Below, piece after piece: positions 1-9,801 of a stretch of 64,000 bases of DNA. The DNA is taken from the NCBI GenBank assembly GCA_034044135.1, contig CP139021.1, positions 6,362,001-6,426,000 of the forward strand. Reading direction: 5' to 3'. Source of the stretch: Flammeovirgaceae bacterium SG7u.111. Lineage in GTDB: Bacteria > Bacteroidota > Bacteroidia > Cytophagales > Flammeovirgaceae. Below the pieces are notes generated by a model. It saw only the letters and a list, made by a program, of their open reading frames with translations, ran no database searches and was not told where the DNA came from. The position numbers were made by a program, and so were the translations under genes. Each line of letters begins with the position of its first letter. The first letter of the stretch is position 1.

Positions 1-540
1 CAGGTCAGTGACTACTATAGAATAATAGAGCCTATATACCTCCCCAAATTTTAAAATATAAGGGGCCCAATACCCATAACTTGGATTTTCGATGGGCTCT
101 AACCCTATTCTAGCTCTTTTGTTGTTCAAAGAATCTTTTACCCAATCAGGTGCTTCTGACAGAGCTGCACCGAGGTACTCCCAGTTTATCAAGTCCTTCG
201 ATCTTCTGTAAGGGAAGTGACCGTGTCCTTCGTGAGCATTTCCATAAGAAGCATCGGTTTGGTACATGTAGTAATACTCACCATCTTTCGCTACGGAAGG
301 ATCATGCACATTGGCCAAGTTCCATTGCCCCCTGCTGGACCAACTTGCATAAGGAGTATAGTTATCAGAATATGTAGGCCCTGGAAATGTATCTACTGGT
401 TTTTCAACCTCTTCTTCTTCCTCCTCTTTGTCAGGTTGAGGATCATCTTCATTGCTACAGCTTTGAAGAGCTAAGAATAATCCCAAAAGAAATAACCATT
501 GGACTATAAAAAGGTTAACTCTACTTCTTTTCACCTTCAT
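1..540 (-). CDS. GH43 family arabinan-degrading lipoprotein (3' end outside window)
   Basis: Only the N-terminal 180 residues are in the window; the frame is open to base 1. The start is the ATG at 538-540. A hydrophobic signal segment ends in a lipobox with Cys28, followed by a strongly acidic stretch (several Asp and a run of Glu), which in Bacteroidota lipoproteins often marks export to the cell surface. The VHDPSVAKDG motif (Asp80) matches the first catalytic Asp (general base) of five-bladed-propeller GH43 enzymes, and YWAPYILKFG at about 158-166 matches the next conserved blade. Established knowledge: such GH43 proteins are mostly endo- or exo-arabinanases. It follows two GH51 arabinofuranosidases on the same strand, which supports arabinan as substrate. 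Family call is confident; endo versus exo action cannot be told without the C-terminus. Confidence 0.85.
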   Translation of the reverse strand, partial: MKVKRSRVNLFIVQWLFLLGLFLALQSCSNEDDPQPDKEEEEEEVEKPVDTFPGPTYSDNYTPYASWSSRGQWNLANVHDPSVAKDGEYYYMYQTDASYGNAHEGHGHFPYRRSKDLINWEYLGAALSEAPDWVKDSLNNKRARIGLEPIENPSYGYWAPYILKFGEVYRLYYSIVVTDL

Positions 541-618
541 AATTAGTTTAATAAATGGCGTCCATTGACTGGTGTTATATTCTACACTATCAATGACCTT
601 TAGGTATGTTAAAAATGT

Positions 619-2181
619 CTATTTCAATTCAAGAACCACGACAGAAAAAGGAGGTAGCTCAACTGTTACTATACCCTTCTTGTTCTTTGCCCCATCAAAC
701 TCCTTGGTCTTGATTTTTTCTGGGGTATCGAATGTATTGTGGTCCTGAAGGTTTTCGGCTGTTAAAATTTCTCCTATTACTTTTTTAAAGTCGGCATCGC
801 TGAGGTCAAGCTCTACTTTGTGGCTCTTTTTAGAATCAATATTCACCAAAGACACATGTGTAACTCCTTCTTTTTCTGAAGCGGAAATAGAAATTGCTGG
901 CAACTCTTCTTCACCAAACTTATACATTGGGCTTTCAAATTCTACTGGAAGCATTTTAGCATCTTGGTGAACCTTGTACATTCTCATTACATGGTAGGTA
1001 GGGGTCAAAAGCATTTTTTCTTCATCCGTTAGGATAACCGCCTGCAATACGTTCACTATCTGAGCCAAGTTGGCCATTCTTACCCTATCGCAGTGGTTGT
1101 TGAACGTGTTCAAGGTAGTTCCTGCAATCATGGCATCACGCATAGTGTTTTGCTGATAAAGGAAACCAGGGTTGGTTCCTTTTTCTACTTCGTACCATCC
1201 ACCCCACTCATCCACTACCAAGGCAATTCTCTTGCTAGGATCATACTTATCCATGATAGCCGTGTGCTTTTGCACCAATTCGTCCATTCTCAAAGCAGTC
1301 TGCATAGTAGAGAAATACTGTGCTTCATCATACCCCGACGCTGAACCTTTTTTGTTCCATTCTACAAAAGAATATGAGTGCAGGGCAATACCTTCGATTA
1401 TGTGATGAGGAACCTGTTTCATCAACGTTTCAGTCCAATGATAATCATCAACATTTGCCCCTGAAGCAATCCTGAACAAGCCATCACTATTGGTCCAGTC
1501 CGTCATAAATGTGCTGTACTTGCGCAATTCATCCGCATAATATTCAGGTCTCATATTTCCGCCACAGCCCCACATTTCATTTCCAACACCCCAATACTTC
1601 ACGCCCCAAGCTTCTTCTTGTCCATTTTTTTTTCTCAAATCGGCCATTGGGCTACCTTCATCATGGTTCACATAATACACCCAATCAATTAGCTCTTGAA
1701 CTGTACCGCTACCTACATTTCCTGCAAGGTATGGCTCTGCTCCTAACATTTGGCAAAGGTTCAAAAAATCATGTGTCCCAAAGCTATTGTCTTCAGTAAC
1801 ACCGCCCCACCAACGGTTCACGAATGAAGGACGCTGATCTTTTGGCCCTATTCCATCTTTCCAGTGATAGGTATCTGCAAAGCATCCTCCTGGCCATCTT
1901 AGGTTTGGTACTTCCAAGTCTTTTAACGCTTCAACCACGTCCAAACGAATACCATTTTTATTAGGAATAGCCTCATTGCCTTCGCCTACATAAATTCCGC
2001 CATAGATACAGCGACCGAGGTGTTCGGCAAAATGCCCATAGATATGCTTGTTGATGGTATGTTCTCCTTCACTTACTTTCACCTTTACTTGTACCGCCTC
2101 ATCGCCTTGGGCAAAAATGGGCGAGCTCATAAAAATGGGACAAGCCAAAAACAATGTAAATACTAGCTTATGCATATTCAT
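619..2181 (-). CDS. Alpha-L-arabinofuranosidase, GH51, short form
   Basis: A 520-residue exported enzyme expected to remove terminal alpha-L-arabinofuranosyl groups from arabinan or its oligosaccharides with retention. The reading frame extends to 2247, but the ATG at 2179-2181 (next ATG at 2173-2175) directly precedes a signal peptide ending near IFAQG, so that start was chosen. The GH51 (beta/alpha)8 hallmarks are present: LRWPGGCFADTYHWKDGIGP, the acid/base Glu202 in YWGVGNEMWG, and the nucleophile Glu325 in VVDEWGGWY, followed by the C-terminal beta domain. It lacks the N-terminal carbohydrate-binding-like domain of the neighbouring GH51, so the two enzymes probably differ in chain-length or branch preference. 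It lies 125 bases downstream of that gene and 78 bases upstream of the GH43 gene on the same strand. Confidence 0.93.
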   Translation of the reverse strand: MNMHKLVFTLFLACPIFMSSPIFAQGDEAVQVKVKVSEGEHTINKHIYGHFAEHLGRCIYGGIYVGEGNEAIPNKNGIRLDVVEALKDLEVPNLRWPGGCFADTYHWKDGIGPKDQRPSFVNRWWGGVTEDNSFGTHDFLNLCQMLGAEPYLAGNVGSGTVQELIDWVYYVNHDEGSPMADLRKKNGQEEAWGVKYWGVGNEMWGCGGNMRPEYYADELRKYSTFMTDWTNSDGLFRIASGANVDDYHWTETLMKQVPHHIIEGIALHSYSFVEWNKKGSASGYDEAQYFSTMQTALRMDELVQKHTAIMDKYDPSKRIALVVDEWGGWYEVEKGTNPGFLYQQNTMRDAMIAGTTLNTFNNHCDRVRMANLAQIVNVLQAVILTDEEKMLLTPTYHVMRMYKVHQDAKMLPVEFESPMYKFGEEELPAISISASEKEGVTHVSLVNIDSKKSHKVELDLSDADFKKVIGEILTAENLQDHNTFDTPEKIKTKEFDGAKNKKGIVTVELPPFSVVVLELK

Positions 2182-2253
2182 AATAATCAATAGTTTAATA
2201 GACCTCAACTTTTGGGAGAAGAGGTGATTGTTGATAATAAAAAACAATTTCAG

Positions 2254-2270
2254 TAGGCGTTTGCCGCCTA
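2254..2270 (-). other. Small hairpin between the two GH51 genes
   Basis: A 6-bp perfect stem (TAGGCG/CGCCTA) with a 5-base loop lies in the gap between the two GH51 genes. A T-rich run on the minus strand starts only about 5-10 bases after it, so it is a weak terminator at best; it may be an intercistronic processing or stabilising hairpin. Function is inferred. Confidence 0.3.
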
Positions 2271-2306
2271 GTAAGTTTGCAGAAAACAGAAGTGTTTGAA
2301 TACAAT

Positions 2307-4292
2307 TTAGCGTTTCTTCACTTTCAATACAGACAGTGAATATGGAGGTAAAGAAAGTGTTACTACCTTGCCTTTTACAGTAAAATCTTTTTCTTCTGGT
2401 ACAATATTATCTGGGTGCTCAATTGAGTTTTCCACCTCTAGGTTCTCGCTATTCAGCACTATTAGCTTTCCTGCTTTAGCCAGCCTAGCTCCATTTATTT
2501 TTACACTTACCGACATCTCGGTTTCCCCCGAGTTCACCACTTTTACTATTACCTCACCAGAGTTTTCATCCACCACAGAAGAAGCATAAATTCCTTCTTG
2601 GCCAATGAGGGGCTTACCGTCTTGGAGTACAGAAATCAACTGCGTTCCCTTGTTGGTAGAAAAAAGCTGCTGAACGTGGTAGTTCGGAGTTTTGTACGAG
2701 GCCAAATTATTGAACCAAATAAGATCTGGCGTCCATTGCCACCCATCTACATGGGCAAAAAGTGGAGCATAAGAAGTAAGGTAAACTACGTCGGCATTTC
2801 TTTCCAAACCTGTCATATATGCCGCTTCCGACATGGCACATTGCCAATTGTTTTTGTTCTTAGGGCTGGCAATTGCCACGCTCTGGCAAGCATATTCTCC
2901 TGCAAATATTTTGTAGCTGTCTCGGTCGTAACTGTCGTAGCGATCGGCATTTTCCAAAAACCATTCTGGTGAGTTATAATAGTGCTCATCTACTATTTCA
3001 GCATTCATTTTTTTCAATTCCTTTTCAGCATAATCAAACTGCTCGCCAGCTGGGAAAGGACCTGTTCCTGATACAATAATCATTTCAGGATATTTTTCTT
3101 TTATAGTCTTGGTAAAAACCTTCAGGCGGTCAAAATAGTCGGGACCCCATTGTTCATTACCAACACCTATGTATTTGAGGTTGAAAGGCTCTGGATGCCC
3201 CATATCTGCACGAAGTTTGCCCCACTTCGAACTTACTTCTCCATTGGCGAATTCGATAAGATCAATGGCATCTTGCACATACGGATCGAGCTCGTCGAGA
3301 GGAACAAGTTCACCCGTATTAAACTGGCAAGCTATTCCGCAACTCAAAATAGGTAGCGGCTCTGCACCAAAGTCCTCGGCAAGTTGGAAATACTCAAAAA
3401 ATCCAAGTCCAAATGTTTGGAAATAATCTGGCGTAGGGCGATGGTCAAATTCAGTGTTCCAACGGTTCACGATCATCTCGCGGTCTTCAATATCTCCTAC
3501 CGTTTTTTTCCACTGGTATCTTTTCTCGAGCGTCCTTCCTTCTACTATGCAGCCACCAGGAAAGCGTAGGAAGCCTGGGTTAAGATCGGCTAAGAGCTGT
3601 ACAAGGTCTTTTCTCATACCTTTTGGGCGTCCTTTCCATGTATCTTCCGGGAAAAGGGAAACCATGTCGAGGTCAATTTTGCCTGTGCCTTCAAATGTAA
3701 TCAGCAAATTAGCTTTAAGCTCCGTAGCTGTTGCCACAAAACTTGCCTTGTATTCTTTCCAGCTAGTAGCAGTTGGTTTCACTTCCGTGCCACCCAAAAC
3801 CTTCCCTGCTTCGTCTACAAATTGGAAAGTGATTTTTGTGATGTCACCAGCAACTTTTCTTGCATTCAGGGTCAAGAGGTACTTTGCGTCTTTTTTGATA
3901 CCCATTCCCCTGAAGCCTTCATTTATAAGCTTGTATCCTTTGGCATTTTTAATTTCTACTCGGGCAAAATGTTTTTTTACCTCCAGCCCCTCTTTTACTA
4001 TTGTGGCCATCCCCGATTTCTCGTTCATCGAATGCCGATCACTATTTGGTTGAAGCCAGCCCATAAGTGGATTATCAAACTCAAATGACCTGTTTTTGAC
4101 CATTTCGGCATAAATTCCGCCATCAGCAGCAAAGTTGATGTCTTCAAAAAAAACACCCCACATAGTTGGTTGGATATCGACCAATGGTTTGCTAGCATCT
4201 ACCTCAAGCTTCATTGCCTTTTGGGCAAAAGCTGCCGAGACAGAAAAAAATGCTAGGCAAATTGTAAGTACTGTTATTATTTTCTTTTTCAT
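2307..4292 (-). CDS. Alpha-L-arabinofuranosidase, GH51, long form with N-terminal binding-like domain
   Basis: A 661-residue exported enzyme with a signal peptide ending at about residue 23 (AFA-Q). After the first beta strand of the barrel (MWGVFFEDINFAADGGIYAE, 44-63) a beta-sandwich insertion resembling a carbohydrate-binding module covers about 85-215. The catalytic barrel then resumes with LRFPGGCIVEG. Catalytic residues are visible: acid/base Glu380 in YIGVGNEQWG and nucleophile Glu466 in FAGEYA. A C-terminal beta domain ends with the typical SLPPYSLSVLKV. This is the architecture of Bacteroidetes GH51 enzymes acting on arabinan, arabinoxylan or arabinogalactan side chains. It is the first enzyme gene after susCD, beyond a terminator-like hairpin at 4656-4702 and a gap of 415 bases, so it may be expressed by read-through or from its own promoter. 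Confidence 0.94.
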   Translation of the reverse strand: MKKKIITVLTICLAFFSVSAAFAQKAMKLEVDASKPLVDIQPTMWGVFFEDINFAADGGIYAEMVKNRSFEFDNPLMGWLQPNSDRHSMNEKSGMATIVKEGLEVKKHFARVEIKNAKGYKLINEGFRGMGIKKDAKYLLTLNARKVAGDITKITFQFVDEAGKVLGGTEVKPTATSWKEYKASFVATATELKANLLITFEGTGKIDLDMVSLFPEDTWKGRPKGMRKDLVQLLADLNPGFLRFPGGCIVEGRTLEKRYQWKKTVGDIEDREMIVNRWNTEFDHRPTPDYFQTFGLGFFEYFQLAEDFGAEPLPILSCGIACQFNTGELVPLDELDPYVQDAIDLIEFANGEVSSKWGKLRADMGHPEPFNLKYIGVGNEQWGPDYFDRLKVFTKTIKEKYPEMIIVSGTGPFPAGEQFDYAEKELKKMNAEIVDEHYYNSPEWFLENADRYDSYDRDSYKIFAGEYACQSVAIASPKNKNNWQCAMSEAAYMTGLERNADVVYLTSYAPLFAHVDGWQWTPDLIWFNNLASYKTPNYHVQQLFSTNKGTQLISVLQDGKPLIGQEGIYASSVVDENSGEVIVKVVNSGETEMSVSVKINGARLAKAGKLIVLNSENLEVENSIEHPDNIVPEEKDFTVKGKVVTLSLPPYSLSVLKVKKR

Positions 4293-4707
4293 AAGTATCT
4301 ACTAAAATTTCCACATAGTTATTAGACAAAAAAACAATCAAGGCATTCAGTTCTTTTTTCTTTCCCCAAATGGTAGGTAGTTCTTTTATTATTAAGTTCA
4401 GTAAGTATAAATGTGTATTATACAATTAAAATTCCATATATTCCTCTTACTCAAAAAATTTATCTTGTTAATGTTGCTCCTGTATAGTTATAGCCAAGAA
4501 GAAGTACACCTCCGTATATTGTTGGCATTGTTGCTGATATCCGACTTATCTAAAGAATCAAATGGTTTGCTATAAGAATAATATGAGTGCAAAAAAGGTC
4601 TATACCTATTAAAAGCAGATCACTTGAAAGGAGGTATTTTTAGAATACAAATTGTACTAAAAACACTAGCAAGATGTAAGACACCTACACCTCGCCAGTG
4701 TTCTGGA
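4293..4707. other. Intergenic gap between susD and GH51
   Basis: An A/T-rich gap of 415 bases. The susD-proximal end carries the hairpin listed separately. No convincing coding sequence is seen; a 73-codon frame across 4204-4425 overlaps the GH51 start and has no recognisable content. No TAnnTTTG box was found on the minus strand, so a separate promoter for the GH51 genes is possible but not visible. Confidence 0.5.
4656..4702 (-). terminator. Intrinsic terminator or attenuator directly after susD
   Basis: Starting six bases after the susD stop codon, the minus-strand RNA can form a long stem. It has an outer AACACT/AGTGTT, then GC/GC, then AGGTGTA/TACATCT with one G-U pair, separated by single mismatches and closed by a 7-base loop. 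The stem runs into UUUUUAG. The U-tract is short, so partial termination (attenuation) between susCD and the downstream enzymes is more likely than a full stop. Confidence 0.6.
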
Positions 4708-6276
4708 TTAGTTAGCTGAATTAGGGCTTATATTAGGGTTAGTGTCAAGATCTTCTTGAGGAATTGGCAAATACTCATGTCCTGGTCTCCAGCTTTCAAA
4801 ATCTCTATCATGAGCTTTCAACTCTGCAAGTTTTGCATCGTCGTATAACCAGCCCCACCTGATGATATCATGGATTCTGATAGTTTCAACCGAAAACTCA
4901 AGCGCTCTTTCGTGACCAAGTTGGCCCCTCATTTCTGCCTGGGTCATACCTGGCTTAACCGTTGCAAGATCGGGGAGATTTGCCCTGTCTCTCACTTGCT
5001 GAATAAATGGATATGCTTCTGCAGTACGGTTCAACTCATTAAGTGCTTCTGCGTACATCAAAAGAACATCGGCATATCGAATAATCCTATAATTGATACC
5101 TGAGTTTTCTACTCCATTGTTCTCATTCACAAAGCCCTCAATACCATCATGTGTATACTTTCTTGGATAAATTTTATCCTGTGGATTGAACCAAGGACCT
5201 CCGTAAGCCAATTCAGAAACACCTGGCTCATAAGAAGCAACGGTAGATAGCAAACGGGGGTCAAGCCCACCGTCTACTGTTGCTTCCTTTTTAAACTCCT
5301 CATAAATCCATGGGGTAGGCAAGAAATCTGAATAACCAAACCCTTCCATAGCATATGTATGACCAATAGAGTTGACTTGCTTCCAGTTTGAGTTAGGCTC
5401 GCCTCCATAGTTGTAATCAGTTCCACCTACCGTATTAGGATCAGCAAACTGAATTTCGAAAAGCGATTCAGCATTATTCTCATTGAAGGGTTTAAAGTTG
5501 TCTCTGTATTCGGGCATCAAGGAATAATTGTACTCAGAGCCATTTATAATTGCGGCAAACTCATCTGCAGCATTTTGCCATTGTTTTCTATACAAATATG
5601 CTTTTCCCAACATACCTGCTGCCGCACCTTTGGTTGCTCTACCAATTTGACCTTGGTCAAGACCAGTAACGCTAGCATAATTTACAGGAAGCATGCTTTT
5701 AGCAGCTTGAAAATCAGAGATAATTTGTTGCCACAAAACTTCTTCGGTAGCAGTTTCAGGATAGTAGTCACTTTCATCTTGTGGAAGGTCAACCATAACA
5801 GGTACCAAATGATAGGTATTAGCAAGGTTGAAATATGCCAGCCCTCTCAAAAAGTGAGCTTGACCTATCAAGCGCTTTTTTATACCCTCATCCATTTCTA
5901 CACTAGGAGCTTTATGAATCACCTGATTGGCACGAAATACTACTTGGTAATGTGCTTCCCACACCCACCTTACAGGCCCAGAAGTTGGCAAAATGGTAAA
6001 ATTTGCCACGTTACCTAAATCAGACCAAGGGCTATCACCGGTAAAATCATCCCCTCTTCCATCTGTTAAAGCAGGATACATTCTCATGTATCCGCCATCC
6101 GTAATAAACCCTGTATAGATTGCATCAGTAGCAGCTATTACTTGTTCTTCAGCCTGCCAGAATGTTCCAGTAGTCTGCTGATTAGGGTTTGTTATATCAA
6201 GCTTATTATCACAGCTGGTCATTACAGACAATGCGGCGAATGTTATTACTATATATTTTAATACCTTCATTTTCAT
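4708..6276 (-). CDS. susD: SusD/RagB-family glycan-binding lipoprotein of the arabinan locus
   Basis: A 522-residue outer-membrane lipoprotein with lipobox MTSC (Cys22). The sequence follows the SusD/RagB pattern: an N-terminal helical region (QQTTGTFWQAEEQVIAATDA), TPR-like helices with AHFLRGLAYFNLANTYHLVP, and the C-terminal FSVETIRIHDIIRWGW and LPIPQEDLDTNPNISPN, which ends in the usual asparagine- and proline-rich tail. SusD proteins form the lid of the SusC channel and capture oligosaccharides at the cell surface. It starts 22 bases after susC and is certainly co-transcribed with it. Arabinan-type specificity is inferred only from the neighbouring GH51 and GH43 genes. Confidence 0.95.
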   Translation of the reverse strand: MKMKVLKYIVITFAALSVMTSCDNKLDITNPNQQTTGTFWQAEEQVIAATDAIYTGFITDGGYMRMYPALTDGRGDDFTGDSPWSDLGNVANFTILPTSGPVRWVWEAHYQVVFRANQVIHKAPSVEMDEGIKKRLIGQAHFLRGLAYFNLANTYHLVPVMVDLPQDESDYYPETATEEVLWQQIISDFQAAKSMLPVNYASVTGLDQGQIGRATKGAAAGMLGKAYLYRKQWQNAADEFAAIINGSEYNYSLMPEYRDNFKPFNENNAESLFEIQFADPNTVGGTDYNYGGEPNSNWKQVNSIGHTYAMEGFGYSDFLPTPWIYEEFKKEATVDGGLDPRLLSTVASYEPGVSELAYGGPWFNPQDKIYPRKYTHDGIEGFVNENNGVENSGINYRIIRYADVLLMYAEALNELNRTAEAYPFIQQVRDRANLPDLATVKPGMTQAEMRGQLGHERALEFSVETIRIHDIIRWGWLYDDAKLAELKAHDRDFESWRPGHEYLPIPQEDLDTNPNISPNSAN

Positions 6277-6298
6277 TGAGTTTTTGTCTTAATAAGAA

Positions 6299-9200
6299 TT
6301 AAAAGCCTAACTGTACTCCAGCCAACATGGTACGAGGTCTAGGGAAAGAACCTGCGTTAAAACCTGGACTAAATACATCTGCATTAAAGTCAGGGTTATA
6401 CCCTTTGTATGCTTGGAAAGTGTATAGGTTTTGAACTGTAACATATACTCTAGCCCTATCAATTCCTCGAATAGTACCATCAGGTATTGTGTACCCTAGT
6501 GAAATAGTGTTCAACCTTAAATAATCACCTTTTTGTAGCCATCCTGCTCTGTCTGAGTCTCTACCATTGCCATTAGGGTCTCCATTAACCAACCTTGGAA
6601 TATCGGTATCTGTGTTTTCTGGTGTCCACCTGTTAAGTATGTCTTCATGGCGGTTGATATAATCAGTGGTGAGCATCAAATCCCTGTACAAACGGCTATT
6701 GATCAAATAACCCGCTGCACCTGAAGCAAATAAAGAGAAATCGAAGTTTTTGTAACCAGCAGTGATATTGAACCCAAAGTTATATTTTGGCAGACCGCTA
6801 CCTAGGTACACCCTATCCTCATCATTAATCACCCCATCTCCTGCATCTAGTATACCATCACCATCTGTATCTACTGTCAACTGGTCTTTAAATTTGATAT
6901 CACCAGGGCTTGTTAAAATATTTTGGAATGCATGGGCATCTACTTCATCTGAAGTTTGGAAGATTCCCTCAGTCTCATACCCAAAGTGGCGTCCTATCTC
7001 ACCTCCTACTTCTGTTTTAGCTCCTACACCATAAATGGGTTCATTATTTCCACCTAAGGCTAGTACCTCGTTTTTTAAGGTAGAGAAGTTTGCCGATGCA
7101 CTAAAGTTGAAATCGCCTTTTATTTTTCTATAAGTAGCCATAAACTCAAAACCTTGGTTGCGCATACTACCTGCATTTACAGTTGGCCTAAAGTTTACTG
7201 AACCCACAGTAAATGGAATTGGAACACCTACCAATAGATCTTCAGTTTTACTATTATAATACTCAGCTGAGAACTCAACAGCCCCTTCGAAAAGTTGTAC
7301 ATCAGCACCAATGTTTGAAGTTGTTTTCTCCTCCCATTTAATGTTTTCAGAAACTACACTCGTCTGTGTACCACCTATTACTTTCGTTCCATTAAAGTTA
7401 TAAGGGATGTTGTTGTTAATATATGCTGTATACAAGTAATCTGAAATTTCCTGACCACCTAATACACCATAACTTGCTCTCAATTTAAGATCTGAGATGA
7501 ATGATGGCATTGAAAGAAAGCTCTCATTTGAAATTCTCCAACCCACAGCAACTGATGGGAAAAAACCATAACGATTACTGGGGGCAAACTTAGAAGAACC
7601 GTCTCTCCTCGCAGTAGCCGTAAGCAAGTATTTATCATTATAATTGTAGTTAACCCTCATCAGATACGAAGAAAGAACAGCTTCTGATTTTGAGCCAGAA
7701 GCAGCCTTATTGGCACCACTTCCCAATGTAGGGAAATATGGTTTTGTAAGGTCTTCGGTATGGCCAAATGCATCATAAAAACTTACACTTTGGTACATCT
7801 GGCCCACTAACGCATCTACCGTATGGTTTCCACTTACAAATTGGTAGTTCAACGTATTTTCAACCAAGGAAGAAGTATAGGTCCGGTTACCCTCATCAAG
7901 TTGGGCACTAGCCAAGTTAAAGAAGTAGCCTAAATCAAATGCAGGAATGAAAGAGTAATCATGTGCGATGGTTTTGTCATAACTCAAATTCAACTTATAC
8001 TTCAAATTATGTTTTTCGCTTTCAACCAATGCATACTCACCCCACCCTGACATCAACGTTCTATCAACTTCTGCATAGCTATCAAACATATTGTTTATAC
8101 CTATTGCATTAAGAGAAATTGTATTATGGATTTCGGCCTCTGTTCCTCCATATCCACCTTCATTATTCTCATCGTAAATCATTTGAGTAGGAATTGCCTC
8201 TACTAAATCAATGATAAGCGGAGGACGGTTTCCTTTCAATACTGTAGAGTTATAGGTAAGCGTGTTTTCGAATGAATGTGTGTAATAAAAATTCTGACCA
8301 AAACGGAAACGTCCTTTTTCAGTAGTAGTATTGACTCTACCAGAATAACGGGTGTAGTCAGGACCATTTCCTTCGAAAGTACCTTGGTTGGCAAAGTAAT
8401 CTAAAGAAATGTTATAAGTAGTGTATTCACTGCCTCCTGTAAGGTTGATGTTGTGATTTTGCCTTGAACCATTTTTGATACCAGCCTCTTGCCAATCAGT
8501 ATCTACATTGTCAATATAAAACGAAGAGTTAGGGTCATTTCCTGGAATCAAAGTTTGTCCAGCATTTGACCTCACTTCATTTACTATTTCTTGATACTGC
8601 TCCCTACCTAACACAGGCATTCTTTGCCACAATTGGTCTACGCCGTAATATCCGTTATACTCAACTTTTAACGGAGCATTTTTCTTGCCTGACTTGGTGG
8701 TAATGATAATAACACCGTTCATTGCCCTTGATCCATAAATAGCTGCTGCCGATGCATCTTTCAGTACTTGAATAGACTCAATGTCATTAGGGTTAAAGTC
8801 CCTTGGGGAAGTGCCAATTGGCACACCGTCAATCACATAAAGAGGCTGATGGTTTCCAAATGTACCAACACCACGGATCATAACGTTAGGTGCTGCGCCT
8901 GGCTGACCATCGTTAGTCACCATTACACCTGCTGTTCTTCCTTGAAGAAGCTGTGACATATCACCCGTAGAATATTTTCTAGTCTCTTCTACATTTACTA
9001 CGCCTACCGCACCTGTAATATCAGCCTTACGCTGAGTACCATAACCAACTACAACTACTTCTTGCAGTTGAGCCATATCTATCTCCAAAGAAACATTGAT
9101 AATTGATTGACCATTAACTGGTATTTCTTGAGTAACAAAACCAATGTAACTCATCACTAAAACACCATCGCTAGGCAATGAAATAGAAAACTTGCCATCA

Positions 9201-9718
9201 ATATCGGTAGTGGTGCCCGATGCAGTTCCCTTTACCATAATACTGACACCAGGCAACGGTTCACCATCTTCTTCAGAAGTTACTGTACCGTTCACTACCA
9301 TATCTTGAAGAGCTATTACTTCCATTTCTTCTTCCTCTTCCTCCACCGATATGATATGATGGTCTTTCACCAAAATAGAGTTATTTACCCTTTTAAAAGA
9401 TAACCCGCTTTCTTTTGAGATAGACCTTAGTACATCGCCAAGTGAAGCATTTTCAAACGAAAAAGTAAAAACACCTACTTGGTCAACTACGTCTTTCTTA
9501 TAAGAGAAACGAAAGCTCGTCACCTTTTCTATATTGTTAAAAACCTTGGTTATTTTTGCATCTTTAACTTTGCAGTCCAGATAAATCTCGTCGATGCTTT
9601 TTTGGGCAGAACTCTCCCCAGCGATCAACATGCCGCAGAGAAAGGCTTGAATGACAATACCTAATGATACGTACTTCGTCATCATAAAAACTTTGAGTAA
9701 AACTTCCTTTTTTTTCAT
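6299..9718 (-). CDS. susC: SusC/RagA-family TonB-dependent receptor with N-terminal STN signalling domain
   Basis: A 1139-residue outer-membrane transporter. After the signal peptide (to about residue 38) come an STN domain (about 42-118), a carboxypeptidase-regulatory-like domain (about 140-222, VNGTVTSEEDGEPLPGVSIM), the TonB-box region QEVVVVGYGTQRK, a plug domain (LQGRTAGVMV to GVIIITTKSG) and a 22-strand-type barrel ending in aromatic Phe (VQLGF). STN-containing SusC proteins act as transducers: ligand binding is passed through the STN domain to a FecR-like anti-sigma factor in the periplasm. Exactly such a factor and its ECF sigma factor lie upstream, so the receptor likely both imports arabinan fragments and reports their presence. 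SusD follows after 22 bases. Confidence 0.95.
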   Translation of the reverse strand: MKKKEVLLKVFMMTKYVSLGIVIQAFLCGMLIAGESSAQKSIDEIYLDCKVKDAKITKVFNNIEKVTSFRFSYKKDVVDQVGVFTFSFENASLGDVLRSISKESGLSFKRVNNSILVKDHHIISVEEEEEEMEVIALQDMVVNGTVTSEEDGEPLPGVSIMVKGTASGTTTDIDGKFSISLPSDGVLVMSYIGFVTQEIPVNGQSIINVSLEIDMAQLQEVVVVGYGTQRKADITGAVGVVNVEETRKYSTGDMSQLLQGRTAGVMVTNDGQPGAAPNVMIRGVGTFGNHQPLYVIDGVPIGTSPRDFNPNDIESIQVLKDASAAAIYGSRAMNGVIIITTKSGKKNAPLKVEYNGYYGVDQLWQRMPVLGREQYQEIVNEVRSNAGQTLIPGNDPNSSFYIDNVDTDWQEAGIKNGSRQNHNINLTGGSEYTTYNISLDYFANQGTFEGNGPDYTRYSGRVNTTTEKGRFRFGQNFYYTHSFENTLTYNSTVLKGNRPPLIIDLVEAIPTQMIYDENNEGGYGGTEAEIHNTISLNAIGINNMFDSYAEVDRTLMSGWGEYALVESEKHNLKYKLNLSYDKTIAHDYSFIPAFDLGYFFNLASAQLDEGNRTYTSSLVENTLNYQFVSGNHTVDALVGQMYQSVSFYDAFGHTEDLTKPYFPTLGSGANKAASGSKSEAVLSSYLMRVNYNYNDKYLLTATARRDGSSKFAPSNRYGFFPSVAVGWRISNESFLSMPSFISDLKLRASYGVLGGQEISDYLYTAYINNNIPYNFNGTKVIGGTQTSVVSENIKWEEKTTSNIGADVQLFEGAVEFSAEYYNSKTEDLLVGVPIPFTVGSVNFRPTVNAGSMRNQGFEFMATYRKIKGDFNFSASANFSTLKNEVLALGGNNEPIYGVGAKTEVGGEIGRHFGYETEGIFQTSDEVDAHAFQNILTSPGDIKFKDQLTVDTDGDGILDAGDGVINDEDRVYLGSGLPKYNFGFNITAGYKNFDFSLFASGAAGYLINSRLYRDLMLTTDYINRHEDILNRWTPENTDTDIPRLVNGDPNGNGRDSDRAGWLQKGDYLRLNTISLGYTIPDGTIRGIDRARVYVTVQNLYTFQAYKGYNPDFNADVFSPGFNAGSFPRPRTMLAGVQLGF

Positions 9719-9745
9719 ATTTTTGAATTAAGGGTTAAAAAAGTA

Positions 9746-9796
9746 ATCCTAGTCCTAAGCTTTTCGAGTGGTTTGCCGACCTATGAAAGCTAGGAT
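9746..9796. other. Alternative inverted repeats in the susC leader
   Basis: ATCCTAG at 9746-9752 pairs with CTAGGAT at 9790-9796. A competing pairing exists between CCTAAGCTTTTC (9754-9765) and GAAAGCTAGG (9785-9794), allowing for bulges. The two foldings exclude each other and lie between the terminator-like hairpin and the susC start. Leader-RNA regulation is a guess from the geometry alone. Confidence 0.25.
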
Positions 9797-9801
9797 ATCA
9801 G

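Noticed and set aside
2182-2247. Longer N-terminus for the short GH51 enzyme
   Set aside because: The additional 22 residues precede a complete signal peptide and would disrupt it; the codon at 2247 is not an ATG-supported start in context.
3454-4053. A 199-codon plus-strand frame opposite the long GH51 gene
   Set aside because: It lies wholly antisense to a gene with clear catalytic motifs, its translation is rich in Ser, Phe and Pro as expected for a shadow frame, and no domain is recognisable.
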